From Eucalyptus grandis (lineage: Eukaryota; Streptophyta; Magnoliopsida; Myrtales; Myrtaceae), in the NCBI RefSeq assembly GCF_016545825.1, contig NC_052618.1, forward strand, positions 19,481,561-19,545,560: a DNA stretch of 64,000 nucleotides, written 5' to 3'. This document shows, one piece after another, positions 1 to 12,190 of this stretch; position 1 is the first letter of the stretch, and every line of letters begins with the position of its first letter. A program made the translations under genes and the position numbers. The notes beneath the pieces were generated by a model. The model saw nothing but the letters and a program-made list of their open reading frames with translations, was not told the origin of the DNA and did no database searches.

Positions 1-1335
1 ATATAGAAGATGGTGAATTAAGGTCTCCGCCCAAAATGAAATTTAAGTCACTAATAAGAAAGAAAAATAAATTCAATAAAAGGTCAAAACTTTCAAGAAT
101 TTTTAATTGTTAAAAAAATTATCATTAAGTGCTGGTAAGCTATCGACAATTTACCATAATATTAGGTGGCCTATAACTTCTTATACCGTGACTGAAACGA
201 ATTCTGTTCGGAACAAGTCAAATTGTCCAACATTAATAAGTGAAAGGAGAAAGTGAGAGAAGAGAGAATGAGAAGATTAGATGTATCGATTCTTAAGCAG
301 TTCGTTTCCCACTTAGGAATCAGGAATTGGACCAGAGGGGCCGGTTCCTAGTTTCTGGATTGGGAACCGGATGACTTGGTCTTGGAACTAGATTAATCGC
401 ATTGGTCTGGTTCCTAGGTGGGCCAATGAAACCGGTGGTTTTTTTTTTTTTTTAAGCATATGGTCCCAAAAAGAAATAATCTGGAAGATATGATGATGAT
501 CCATATTTAAATTGGTTTTATTTGCGGGAGAGAACTCAGATTGTCTTTGGCCGTTCGTTGTTCTGAGAACTGTACCGAACAAGACCAAACATGAGTACAC
601 GAACTCTCTTCGAGTCACTATGATTAAAGGGGGCTAGTCAACAACAGCCCAGAACGCACACGCATAAAGCAGGCAACGAGAAAATACATACCAGAAAAGA
701 ATAAGGAACTAGTAATAATAGCAGCCAGAAGAAACTCTCTTGAAAATTCAGCGAGAAGCAAAGCAATATCAGAAAGGGATTAGGGCTTTTTAGTTTTTAC
801 ATATTTGTAAGAAATTTTTAAAAGAATTAATTGGTCTGATCAAGATGGTCTGGATCGAAGATCACTGATTTCAAAAAATTGAGAACTGAGAATTGGACCG
901 ATGCCTTTAGGAACTGCTCAGAAACGACCAATTTGGTTTAGTTTGAATGGTTCCTGTTGCTCACCCTACATAAGGTCACCAACTGATCCTATAAATCATT
1001 ATCGTGCACAGGGGATTGGCAACAAGAGGCGGAGGGCTTATCTTCTTCGTAAGAATAGAGACCTTAAAGTATTATCGGAGACGTAAAAATGGAAAACAGG
1101 ACTTTATGTGATAAAAGAAAGAGTTAAAATATACTCTTATATGGCAGATTCAGTAACATATGAACCATATATAATCTCCTCCACAACCTAGTTTCATATA
1201 TCAAGAGTAGAGTAACATAGTTCAAATTCTAAAACAACGTACACGAATGCCCTTGCCAACAAGCACACTAAGGATTTCACCAAAAGAAAAAAAAAACAAG
1301 CACACTGAGGATATATAGTTCGCAACACATAGCGC
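1..1335. other. 3' flank of BSP1, no gene seen
   Basis: AT-rich sequence matching 31,629-32,582 of unit D. About 290 bp here (roughly 1,025-1,315) is absent from unit D. Short open frames in it match no family I know and are not preserved in the paralogue. Confidence 0.6.
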
Positions 1336-2112
1336 TTATTTATAGCCGGACCATGATCGGCAATGTATGTTCCCATGGCTGCTCCTAATCGTGAGCTGAT
1401 AGAAAATGCTGGGGGAATCGAAACTGCTGGTGGGCGGCTTTCGATAGCCCTCCTCGCTGCCGGGGATTCTTCTGGTAGCATAAGCAAGTTTATAATCGCC
1501 CCACAGCTGGTGCACAGACTTTCCAAGCAGCTGGACGAAGAACGCCTCGGAGTAGGAATCCTTCATGAGAGCATTGAGGTTGGCGACAAAACCGGGCTTT
1601 AGGTCATTGCAATATTCGAGAAAATAAGCCGTGATTGCAAAACCATCGTCCCATCTCGATCCTGAGCCCTTCATCGGCCAGCTTTTGGATGCATGCCCGC
1701 CTTTCAATCTCACATAATCAGCAATGCCATTGATAAGACCTCTAGGGGCCGTACCATTGCCGGTCCATTGCAAGACGCGCGTCATTTCGTGGTACATCAC
1801 TCCAGCGAACTCTTCCTGTATATCTCCTCTGTAGTGTTGGAGATAATCTACGTTCAACCGGATGAGGTTGCCTTTAGTCCTGGCGATCGTGAGTGGGTCG
1901 TTGAAGCTGTCGGCTAGGAAAGATACCCCATTGTACTTCATGAGGTCTTCCGTTTGATTGAAGGTGCTCGAAATTGCTTGAATAGCACCAATTAGAACCT
2001 CGAATATGTCGCCGACTTCGTAGGAATGGTCGTCGATTTGGTCCCTCGTCGCGTGTGTCAACTCCAGAGAAATCAAGAGCAGGAGCGCGAGAACAACTTG
2101 TCTCGGAGACAT
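1336..2112 (-). CDS. Basic secretory protease-like protein BSP1, altered zinc motif
   Basis: A 258-residue protein of the plant basic secretory protein family (PF04450 type), apoplastic proteins induced in defence and related to zinc peptidases. Residues 1-21 form a signal peptide ending in a THA-type cleavage region. The family block is at about 107-140 (YHEMTRVLQW, then GLINGIADYVRL), followed by SGSRWDDGF, TAYFLEYCNDL and the C-terminal LGKSVHQLWGDYK. The family HExxH reads HEMTR at 108-112, so the second zinc histidine is arginine. The Glu I expect in the IEGIADY segment is Asn128. About 12 residues near 33-36 are missing relative to BSP3. The frame is intact and no intron is needed. The start is the first ATG, preceded by a TATA box. 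It is probably secreted and may not be a working peptidase. Confidence 0.85.
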   Translation of the reverse strand: MSPRQVVLALLLLISLELTHATRDQIDDHSYEVGDIFEVLIGAIQAISSTFNQTEDLMKYNGVSFLADSFNDPLTIARTKGNLIRLNVDYLQHYRGDIQEEFAGVMYHEMTRVLQWTGNGTAPRGLINGIADYVRLKGGHASKSWPMKGSGSRWDDGFAITAYFLEYCNDLKPGFVANLNALMKDSYSEAFFVQLLGKSVHQLWGDYKLAYATRRIPGSEEGYRKPPTSSFDSPSIFYQLTIRSSHGNIHCRSWSGYK

Positions 2113-2163
2113 CCTGAACTATGATCTTTGGATGATCGGTAGGTTTCGCAAGAAGATGTGACT

Positions 2164-2174
2164 CTATTTATATA
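2164..2174 (-). promoter_or_regulatory. TATA box of BSP1
   Basis: The minus strand reads TATATAAATAG about 52 bases upstream of the ATG. The same box sits at the same distance in BSP2 and BSP3, which supports a shared core promoter. Confidence 0.6.
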
Positions 2175-4523
2175 GAAATAGAAGAAGAACAAGACACGAA
2201 CATCTTGATTAGACAGAACGTTACAAAAAGAAAACATCTTGATTAGACAGCCCCTCTGTTTCTACGTTGTTTCAGCCGTCCTCTTGTAAACTAATGAAGA
2301 AGCACAAAGCTGTCGCTCTCCTGATCATATATTTTATCCAAGTATTGTATTCGATTTTTTTTAGTAAACCTGATGTGCTCACAGCTCACATCATTCGATT
2401 TACTTATTCTTTTTCGACACCCCACATCCCAGTAAAAAATGGGGATGATACGGCCGATGTTTCATTCAAAGGAATCAATCTCAAACTATATGCAAAAGTC
2501 AAACTTGAAAAAGTCAAAAAGTCCCCATCGATATGCTGTCACTCTATGAACCACTATTACTTTACAATACTTTGCATAGCATACTTTTGAAACATTCATA
2601 AACAATCAAGGAGTATAAATGCTCGATTTGGCTTTTTATGCGACAATAATTTTATTTCATAATTTATACTATATGTAATTCACACTATTTTTGGAGCATG
2701 AGCTTTACAAATTTAAAGAAGATAGAGTACCACTTATCTTGGAATGCCTATGATCAAACAACAAATGTTACTCAAAACGTTGAACTCGACCTCCTATCAA
2801 ATTAGTGAAAAACAACATTAAAGATGAGTAAGAAGCTATATCAACTACGAAAAGATTATACTAAGTGCTATCTAGTAATCATTATGTTCTTGAAAATTAT
2901 TTATGTTTCAAAATAATTTTTTTTTATTCTATTCTCTAAACAAGTTTCTTAGCATTTGAATGTATTTGATAACTGCATAAAATTTATATTTTTAAAATTG
3001 AAAAAGAGCAGGAATGCATTTGGTATTATTTTTAATTTTTTATAACTAAGAATTTCTTTTAATTTTTTAATAATTCTATGAGATTTTTTTCTTTCTCTTC
3101 TTCTTCCTTGTTGTCAGCCATTGCCGAGCCCAATGATCGGCTAATGGAGGAAGAAGAATAAAAGAAAAAGAAGAAAAGAAAAGAGCAAAAAGGAAAATGG
3201 CTTGATTCTAAAATTGTTCTTGAGAACAAAAATGTAACTTTTCTTTATATTTTTTGTTTTTTTTTTCTAAATCTACTCTCGGGAGTAAAAAAATAGTTAA
3301 CGTTACCAAACAAATTTCTATTCTTATTTTATTTCAAGAAAAAAATTATAAATAGCCAAGAATTGACCGGTTATAAAAAAATACCCTAAGTCTAAATGTT
3401 AATGAAACAACTTTTAAGCATTAATAAATCACACACCCAAAGCGATTATTTAAGTCATTCGTAATGCGGACTTGAGTGTGAAACTTGGCCATGCCATTAT
3501 GGTCTCCACTAAACCCCATTCCAAACATACTTACGGTTAAGAGAAAGCTCTTTCAACTTAATACAAAAACCCAAACTTGGCCAACCCATAATCAAGCGGA
3601 AATCCAATGAAACATGGCTCCAAAACTGAACATGCACTGTTTATCACATGCAGACAACTTCATAAGTTTGTTTTGGCAACGTACTGCTCCACCCCTAAAC
3701 TATTATTTTTATAAAATTCTATAGATCAACAACTCAAATTTGCCAAAAAAAAAAAAAAAAAAAAAACGACTTAAAAATCAAACTCGACATAATTCAAAAT
3801 TTAAGCCCTAGTCTTAAAAGCTAATCCGATTGAAAGAACAAGGGGCGGGATCACTTATGACACATTGCTTTACGGAAGTGAATTGGCTTGGCGAGGTGTC
3901 CGTAATAAGCACATGTGGTAAACCCTCTTTTCTTATTATTCTTTCCTTACTTTCCTTTTTCCCCTCTCGTTTCTTGCTCCCGAGCTCTCTCGGTCCCGAG
4001 CGTCCCTTTCGCTCCCATTGTTGAATCCCCCTTTCTCTAAGGGGGGTCCCACCAGCTTTTCTGCTTAGACCCGGTCAAAAGTCCCAAAATATTTCAGACT
4101 TATTTAGAAAATTTTACTGTTTTAGTAAGAAATACATGACCAATAAATGGGAAAGTCTAGCCTTTAAGCTATATCGGGATTGGTCTTGACGGAGCTTTGG
4201 TGACCCACCACTTTTAAAATAAAGTGATCGAGGGTAATTACTCCTTTATTTTATGAGTATTTTACGTAAAAGACGCGTTTTATTTTTTTATATAATAAAT
4301 AACGGTATGAATGGTTTATTAATAGCGTTCGGCACTACCTATTGGCCGGCCCACAAAATCAGGGGAAGATATTTTCAGAATTTTAATGCAATGAAAATAT
4401 ACCTACCTTATCCTTACCTCTTACCACTATATATATTGATGAAAAGACAATAAATTAAATACATTGGCAACTTGTGTATGTGATCATTTCTTTTACAATG
4501 AATATCATAGTATTTATAGCCTA
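2175..4523. other. BSP1 upstream region with a decayed MITE-like stretch
   Basis: No gene is seen. It matches 33,423-35,710. A stretch at about 2,870-3,340 combines an AT-rich frame, a CT/GAA-rich core and an end reading like gttaccaaacaaa, resembling a decayed relative of the MITE at 50,224-50,876. The same stretch is in unit D (about 34,110-34,570), so it predates that duplication. Confidence 0.45.
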
Positions 4524-4531
4524 ATAATCAT

Positions 4532-5274
4532 CTAAGTAGCACCGACACTGATATGTGACACACGACACAACACGACACCACATGACACGCCGACACGTTA
4601 TTTATAAAAAAAAGAGAGTTTCGACATGTTAGGACACATTGTATATTAAATATATATTTTTATATATACATAATAAATTATCATTTTTATAATTATTTCA
4701 ATCAAATTAATTTGAATCAAACTCATAAATAAATAAATAATTAAAAAATCCTAGAAGGAATTTACATTAAAAATATTGATCCACCATTTATTAAAATTAT
4801 TCATTGTTTTAATTTGACAAATTCAACTCTATTTCAATAATTCATAAAAGTTGGAGAAAAAACAAGCGATCCATATTCTGAACTCGCATGTTAGATATGT
4901 TGGAAGAGGAGGAAAAAAAAACTTAAGAGCTAAATTGTATATCACGAGAAGTAGGAATTATAAGAGAAAAGAATACTAGGTTTTTATTCTTTCTCCATTT
5001 ATTATTTTTATTATCGTGTTTTATTTTTTCACATATATATTTTGACATATCATTTATTGAATTTTTAAAATTGACATCGATATCGGAATAATGTGTTGGA
5101 AACTCGTATGTCTGAATTTCGACTTGAGTGTTGGAAAAGTTGACCAGGTATCAGATCTTCCAACACATGTTGGCCGAGTGTCGGAGAGTGTCCAAGAGTA
5201 TTGGAGAGTGTCGGACACATGTCGAAGTGTCCGACATGACACGAACGCTCTTGGAGAGTGTCGATGCTTCATAG
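4532..5274. mobile_element. hAT-like MITE, 743 bp
   Basis: Unit D reads straight through this site (about 35,712). Unit A has 743 bp flanked by the 8-bp direct repeat ATAATCAT (4,524-4,531 and 5,275-5,282). The ends are imperfect inverted repeats: CTAAGTAGCACCGACACT on the left, and CTATGAAGCATCGACACT as the complement of the right end. Inner ends are rich in GTGTCGGA/GACAC motifs. The 8-bp duplication fits the hAT superfamily. It has no coding capacity, so it is non-autonomous. Confidence 0.75.
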
Positions 5275-5508
5275 ATAATCATTTCTACAATAAGTGGTTA
5301 TTGCTCTAAATGTAACATGTAATTTGTTCGATCACAATCATTATTCACAAGAAGTTTCCAAAGTCACTAGGATACTACACCGATGGTTACTAGTGACCCT
5401 CGCCGGCACAATGAGAATAAAGGAAAGCGAAAAAAAAAATCATTAATTTATAGTTACATAATTGTTTATGTTAGTGCTGGCAATGCCACATAGGATGACT
5501 GATGTTCA

Positions 5509-8500
5509 TGTCACGTCCCGATTCTCGAGCGCGTACCCATCCCTCTCTGGTTGATAAAAATTATGCAACTTCCCAAAATGAGTCGCCAACATTTTCATTT
5601 TATTGCACATGCGGAAGCAAAAATATATATATATTCCCTGACAGTAATCATCTTGAGATAGAAAAATAGTACATCACATTCACAAATAAACTACACTTTT
5701 ATAAACACACTGAGTCATTTACACAAGTCTATAATCAAAAGACTAGTTCTAAAAAAGAAGCTGTCCTATCTGACCTATTATTCAGGTCACCTCAACTCTA
5801 GGTTCTCTCTCTACGGCCTTGAAAATTTTAAGCCCACGACGGGGTGAGATATTAATCTCAGTGAGTTCATGCTCAAAGCCCTGATTAGGAGGGAAATACA
5901 CCTAGAAGTGTCCTAACCATACAACCACTCAATTAGTACAGAGAACTTACCTCATCTCAGATCCTTTTTGCAGATCAGTACAATTCATATCACAATACAT
6001 ATAATCAATTCACATAACAAATGGAATACCTCATCCACATAGTTAATCACAAGGGTCTCGATTATAAGCCAAAACCGTTATGATATGTCCCATATTATGC
6101 CACACGGTTTTGTCTTATAATCAGGCGAATCACACTTAATCAATCATGCGTTTCAGTGGTTATTTAAGTCACTCAAGGCACAATCGCCTCCCATGTTCAG
6201 CTGTCCATTAGCATAGCTAGGTATCGTCTCTTCCTCACTGAGCACAGCTTCATTTCTCATAGATAGTATTTCCGAAGGAGCATAGGTCCAGAATCTATTG
6301 CGACCTGATACCCTAATGCATGGGTAACCCGAGAAGGGATTTAGTAATGTTCAACATAATTGCTCGAGACGGGTTCTCTTAACCAAGACATGACCAATCA
6401 ATCTTGGCCCAGGTCACCGTGCATTGCACTCAAATGCTTTAATGAAAATAGTGATCTTAGCATATTTTCTTCGTATTAGAAATATACGGTAAAATAATTG
6501 TGTATGGGTACATGGTCATATTGGATCCGAAAAATTCATAACCTCAAATTTAAAATCCCACCATTTTATGTAGCATATAAAACCATTTTCGGTGTTAAAA
6601 TCCAACACCGGGACTTTTTGAATAAATATCGAATTTCACAAATTTTGGAATTAAATACTCAAATTTCCAATCAGCACTCAATTTGCATAAATTGAACACA
6701 TCATACAATTAGCATGCAATTTCGATCACCGGCTACCCCGGTCTAATTTCCAAAAAATAATTAATAATTAAATAAATTACCAAAAATTAAATAAATTACA
6801 AAATAAATAAATAAATAAATTCGAAGCATATAATCAAATCAATCTAAACTAACTAGGCTAATTAATCTACTAACAATTAAATCTAACCATTCTACCTAAT
6901 TCTATCTAATTACATTAATTAAATAAACTAACTAATTTCTAACTAAATCTACCTAACTAATTTAATTGAACTAACTAAATACTAACTATATACTTAATCT
7001 AACTAAATTACCCTAAGCTTAATTAACTTAACAAATCCACTAATTAGCTAACTAATCCACCCTAAGTGTCATTAGCCCACTAATTAGGGATTAGAACGCA
7101 ACTCACCGGTTTATTGCAAGAACCGGTTCACTACGACGACGGCGCGAAGGTGGCTGAAATCTGAATTTTCAGCAGCATCGATGGAAGCTCGAGTCGGGCC
7201 AAGAAGCCTTGCAAGCCCGCAGCAAGTGCCGGGCTTGTTTTTGGGCTTGGGCTGCAGCTGGGTTGGGCTTGCTTTGCAGGCCCAAGATGGGCTAAACTGC
7301 TGAATTCTTGGGCTGCTGCACTTGGCGAAATTGGGTCGAAGACGGGGGCTGTCTTCGATTTGTTGCTGGACGAAGATGGGATCAACGCCGAGGCCGGGCT
7401 TGCAGAGATGGGCCGAACAAAGGAGCGGCTCGATTCTTGGCCGCGTGGAGGAGAGGGCAGCAAAGTCGGCGTTTGCTGTGCATGGATCGAAGGAGATGGA
7501 GGCTCGGACGTGGCGCTGCAGGTGGAATCAACTTTGCTGGGGGAATTCGCTGGTTTGTTGACTCGGTGGCCGACAGCTTAAGGTGTTGGTGGGGTGGAGA
7601 AATAAACGTGAAAGTGGAGGTGGCCGCGTGGCTTTGGGGTCAACAAGATGGGGAGTTCGACGGTGAAGGTTGACCGCGCGTGGAGGAAAGCTCCGCTGGC
7701 GTGGACTGAGAGGGGAGCAGGGAAGAGAGACGGTGCTTCGGTTGCTGTGAGGGGGAGGATCAACGATAAAGAAAAGAAAATAAGAAGGAAGACCGAAGGA
7801 TATGGGGCGTGCGGTGAGTGGAGAAGACGGTGGAGAAGCAAACGGGTCCTCGAAGAAGCCAAAATGGAAAAGAAGAAAGGCAGAACAGCTGGCTCGGTGA
7901 AGCAGAAGCGCGAAGAGGATAGGAACGGGGAAGGTGCTCCAGAAGCTTGGGAAGAAAAAGGGGAAAAAGTCAGCAAGCTATCCTTTCCATTTAAGGCTTG
8001 GTCCCTTATTTCTTTCTAGCTTAGAATTCCATAAATAATCCCACTTTTGAAGCCAACATATGCTGTCCAAGCCTAAATCCGAATTTCATTCAACTTTAAC
8101 TTCAATTTCTCATCCAATTTCTCCAATTCAAAGTCTAATTTCGTTGAAGAAAAAGTCCACAAAATTTCTATAAGTTCTCAATGTCAAATAGCTTGGCTTA
8201 GAAGTCAAAATTCCATTCAAATGAGCTAAGCTGAATTTTTGTTCGTTTTCCAAGTCGTTCAAATCGATTTTCCGTAAAGATCGCGGATTCTTCGAAAAAT
8301 TTTGGGAAGATGAATTGACGTTCTTAAAATGAATCGTGACACGATGGAACTTTCAATTTTCAAAATTGAGTTCAATTTCACGGTTAATTTCAATTCGATG
8401 TGATTTTAGCACGTCAAAATCTACCGGGTAGCTTTTATGAATTTTTAATACAATTGACCCGTGGTCGATTATTTTCGAGCCACAATGTACATCTTCAACA

Positions 8501-8836
8501 TATTGGCGACTTTCAGTTGTCGTGAAAATATCAAGATTTCAAATACGGACACAGGGTACAAAAATGACAAAAAAATCGGTCTAGTACCGTTCGACAAATT
8601 TTTTACAATTAGGTGGAATCACCCACGCACTAATCACATGCCTCTATCAAATCGACCTATCTCCGGTCTCTGATCGATTTTTAAGGTGCGGTAATGACCC
8701 TTTAAGATGCCGATTCCGAGTCAAATGACATTTAGATTCATTCACTTAATAGGCTAAAACTCAGAGAAAAATGCTAGCACGTTGATGAAAAGCCCATTTC
8801 ATCTCATCGAAATTAGACTAAAATCAGGATGTCACG
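5509..8836. mobile_element. Candidate Ty3-gypsy type solo LTR, 3.3 kb, unit A only
   Basis: This block is absent from the equivalent place in unit D (about 35,950). It starts TGTCACGTCCCGATT and ends AAATCAGGATGTCACG, ends that resemble long gypsy (Tekay/Del-like) LTRs. The interior has an AT-rich CTAACTAA-type stretch (6,760-7,080) and a GC-rich stretch (7,130-7,980). No pol domain is present. No clean 5-bp target duplication was found and the last dinucleotide is CG rather than CA, so the exact ends and class are uncertain. Open frames at 7,131-8,019 lie inside it and are not genes. Confidence 0.5.
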
Positions 8837-8999
8837 ATTTTTTCTAGTTAAAATTGGGACTAATTGACAAATTGTCAAAAAAGTTTATAAGTAAATTGGC
8901 CTAATTAAAACATTTATGAGTAAATTGATATAAGTGCAATAAATTTAGTACCCTTTTGTGGGATAATTTTGCTGATTTATATTCATACACATGACTTTT

Positions 9000-9121
9000 T
9001 TTTTTTTTTTGTGGGTGAAAGGTAATTATATTGAGCTATAACCAATATTTACAAATAAACGGTACCAAAACATACACTCATAATGAATAAAGGGATAATG
9101 AGTGAAAGGGTACCGGAGAGG
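9000..9121 (-). mobile_element. 5'-truncated retroposon tail (LINE/SINE-like) with 13-bp TSD
   Basis: A poly-T start (a poly-A tail on the minus strand) followed by about 110 bp, flanked by ACACATGACTTTT at 8,987-8,999 and 9,122-9,134. Unit B (about 23,770) lacks it and shows the uninterrupted site. Unit D has it at 36,122-36,257. It inserted into the older copia fossil before units A and D separated. Confidence 0.7.
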
Positions 9122-9124
9122 ACA

Positions 9125-9370
9125 CATGACTTTTCTTGGTTGCCCATAAAAGTGAAGGTTTTCATGAATTTGTCTTATTTTTCAAAAAGGTTCCAAAAGT
9201 GAAATATCTCTCTATTGTTTCTTCTGACGTGACCATAGTTTTGAATTTGAAAACCAACTTTTTGAGGACTCGCGTAGAACAAGGTCTTGATCAAATTTTT
9301 GAGAACCTAGAACTCCTCAACACAATTGAGTGCTAGAAAGGAAAAATTGCACTCTTCAAGAAACACGGTA
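9125..9370 (+). pseudogene. Copia integrase fossil, part 1 (unit A)
   Basis: The frame reads HKSEGFHEFVLFFKKV, a copia integrase core segment, then shifts frame at the position of the SDHG.EFEN catalytic region and continues to a degenerate PQHN...ERKN...LQE. There are stops and a frameshift. The same fossil is in units B (about 23,780-24,010) and D (about 36,262-36,505), so it is older than the array. Confidence 0.65.
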
Positions 9371-9379
9371 TTTCACCGA

Positions 9380-9890
9380 AAATGGTCGTCGATAAAAAAT
9401 CTTTTACAAAAGCAACAAATCTTTGGTTTTTTTTTAATTCAATCGGGTTTCTGTGCCGATTCAGACAGGAAACAATTGGTATAGCTACTCTAGAACTAGG
9501 CTAAACAATAAAGAATACAGGTACAGTAAACTGATAAGACACATTACTGAGAAAATTGTTCGAGTGTCATTGATGATAATTCCCATACAACAAGTTCACT
9601 TTGGGCTTATATAGGCTCATACATAAGGTAACCATCAAAAGCGGTTATAATTCAAATTCCGAAACTATCCGAGATTTTAGGCCTCTACTCAATTTGCTGA
9701 TAACAGCATAATCTTATCCATTAGTGGTTATCATTCGGCTCTGTCTCTACTTCGACTTCCTTCATGAAGTTTACAATTGGTCAGCTTTGTTGATTCTCAC
9801 CTGCCGCCAATTCTATACTGTCAATGGCAATCACCCATTTCACCATCGATTCATGGAGATAGTTTGCAGCTGATCTTTCGACAATACGCC
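9380..9890 (-). mobile_element. Insert in the copia fossil, possibly a minus-strand solo LTR
   Basis: About 500 bp separate two parts of the copia integrase fossil. On the minus strand it carries a TATA-like gagcctatataagccc (near 9,600) followed by CT-rich DNA, as in a copia LTR. Boundaries are approximate because the integrase frame is decayed on both sides. It is also present in unit D (about 36,510-37,015) and, shortened, in unit B (about 24,015-24,470). Confidence 0.35.
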
Positions 9891-9894
9891 GCGT

Positions 9895-10250
9895 ATCTTC
9901 CTTGAATTATTATGATTCGGATGTCAACACACAGCTAGTTATGTTTTGAATTTGAGTTTAAAAGTAAAGAAACCCAATATTGCTTATTTTCATAGTTTTG
10001 GTTGTAAGTGTTTTATTCTTAACAAAGGAAAAGAAAATCTTGGTAAGTTTGATGCTAAGAGTGATGAAGATATCTTCTTTGATTATTATTCTTTGCATGG
10101 TAAAGCATATAGAGTTTCCATAAAAGAACCTTGGTTATCGATGAATCTATTCATGTTATATTTGATGAGCCTTATTCCTCTTTGAAGAAAAGCATGACAT
10201 AAAGACTTTTGGAAGAGATTTGCCTAAAGATTGCAAAATATTATCCCAAC
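9895..10250 (+). pseudogene. Copia integrase C-terminal fossil, part 2 (unit A)
   Basis: The frame reads SYVLN, then KKPNIAYFHSFGCKCFILN, then GKFDAKSDEDIFF, the conserved segment after the copia integrase core. It then breaks. A poly-A run of about 20 follows at about 10,250. Its counterparts are at 37,030-37,340 and, split by two solo LTRs, at 24,475-24,555 plus 28,455-28,720. Confidence 0.7.
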
Positions 10251-10259
10251 AAAAAAAAA

Positions 10260-11985
10260 AAAAAAAAAAAACGCATGATATACAGACTTTTGGAAGAAAA
10301 GCATGATCTCTCTTCACTTAGTTTGAACCTTAGGTTGGACCTTTTAACATGGCTCCAAGGCCTACTCGTAATTCTTCTTGTGACAATATTTCATTTTCTT
10401 GTACGGCATCCGTCCATCTTATTCTATGTTCATCAATTCCATGTGCTATTTTTCGTCCAATTGGCACATGACAAAAGGGTGTTACGAATATCAAATTGTC
10501 CAAAATTTGTCATATCAATAAGATATATCACAAAGTTCGCTTCCTAGTGCCCGACATAGCAAAGACAAAGACCATTAATTTGCAGAAGTGTTAGAGCAAT
10601 AGTTATCTCTCTCGTCAATCTTTATTAGCTCACTATCACGACTCAGATTTGATCCTCAAAACTGGAGTAGTGATGCAGTCATCAACCATCAAAATTCTGA
10701 TTTTTCACCGCTATGAAGCCAATCAAACAACCTTGGAGAAATTATCTAGTAAGCTCGGGTAAAGATATGGGTGCACGACCACCCGACGGGCAACGAATGA
10801 TCCGTCGTTCTTATTAGTGATCGTGTCTGTTAATCAATTTGGTGTGAAATCTTTGTAAAATTTTATATTAGAGTGTCATCATCAGGGCTAACCAAATAGG
10901 AAAATAAACAGCAGAATTCAGAAATATCTCCAAACAAATTAGATTCAAACTTCGAAATTCGGAGTCTGATTGCTCTCTCTTGCTCTACAGCCACCATTTT
11001 TTCTATGACAAGACCCTAACACTTTTAACTCACGTTAACCTGGTGGCTCGACCTAAATGATACGCAGCCCCATTTTAGGATGTGGTATTCAAATTGGGAC
11101 ATTGAAGCTTTTAACGTGGTCAATGTCTAATGGTCATGCTTTGGTCTTGTGTAAATAATCCTTAAACCTGAAACACAATGTTAACTTGTCGAACAACTAT
11201 GGTTCACAGCACGTAATGTCGGGTCGTTGATCTGTCTTTATATCTGATTGTTATAGTTTGTTAATATACGAAATTGCACATGTGCGCAATATGGAATTTG
11301 TCTTCTTGTTGCATGCAAGGTATAATAATGATGTCTTATGCGATCTAATTATGACACTGCATCGAAATCCTCGGCCAGGGTTGTAACCAAGAATAAATTG
11401 TTTATGTCTCGAATAAAATGTATGTCAATTAGATTTGTGTATATGATCAAATTGGTGACTTGACAAATATTCATTGGTCTTTGTTTGATTAGGATATAGT
11501 AAGACAGATGGATTGAATTACATTGTAGCCAAAACTGACATATTTATTATGTTTTTAAAGCATTCACACTATCTGAGTAGCCATCACATATTGCTAGACG
11601 TCAATCATGACTTGTAGGACTCAAAGATTAATCGGGACAATCAATTCTTTTTGGAGTACTAATGTGTTAGTACAAGTCCTATTACCGGTTTAATGATAAA
11701 CCTAGGGATGTTACACACCATAAGCAATTAGGATAACATGGAATAAGAGAGAAATAATGTTGTAAATGTGTTTGCAATTACTGCAATCGAATTAAGTCGA
11801 TTTGAAATTAAATTAATGATTTAATTTAATATTTGTATTATAGTCATGAGCCTACGTGCATATGATGCACACGCATGCCTAAAATGAATACATAGTAATG
11901 TATTCCAAATGTATATATAAAGATTATGTCATTTTTATTTTTTAAGATGATTGATTAATTATGAATTTATTCATATAATTAATTA
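10260..11985. other. Intergenic repeat-derived DNA, no gene seen
   Basis: Matches 37,345-39,970 apart from an 850-bp block missing here near 11,098. No convincing coding frame is present. The part from about 11,110 to 11,720 has the look of an old LTR or retrotransposon 3' region, but no ends could be set. Confidence 0.5.
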
Positions 11986-11989
11986 AAGT

Positions 11990-12190
11990 GGAAATGTTCA
12001 GTAATTGTTGGTGACCATTTCACACGAATTGTGCACATGCACGAAGCATGGATGGTCAGCGGTTTGCTGACCATCATGCGCGAAATTGTGCATGAATCAG
12101 CGTTGCTGACCGCATGCATGATCGTGCATGGATGATCAGCAATGCCCACACGATTAGCAACACGATCAGCAACTGTTGCTGATCGCTTCA
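11990..12190. repeat. Hairpin-rich cluster upstream of KIB1-4 copy 1
   Basis: Repeated GCTGACC/GGTCAGC and GATCAGCAAC/GTTGCTGATC words make overlapping inverted repeats. The best is at 12,163-12,185: CGATCAGCAAC, one base, GTTGCTGATCG, with perfect 11-bp arms. Several GTGCATG/CATGCAC palindromic words lie between. A poly-T run follows at about 12,192. Unit D has the same cluster at 39,979-40,162. Confidence 0.7.

Noticed and set aside
1363..1917. Plus-strand frames antisense to BSP1 (also at 20,466 and 32,610)
   Set aside because: The minus frames have a signal peptide, family motifs and a TATA box; the plus frames have none.
7131..8019. Overlapping GC-rich open frames on both strands (60-130 codons)
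   Set aside because: They lie within the 3.3-kb LTR-like insert, overlap each other in several frames, and show low-complexity composition with no known domain.
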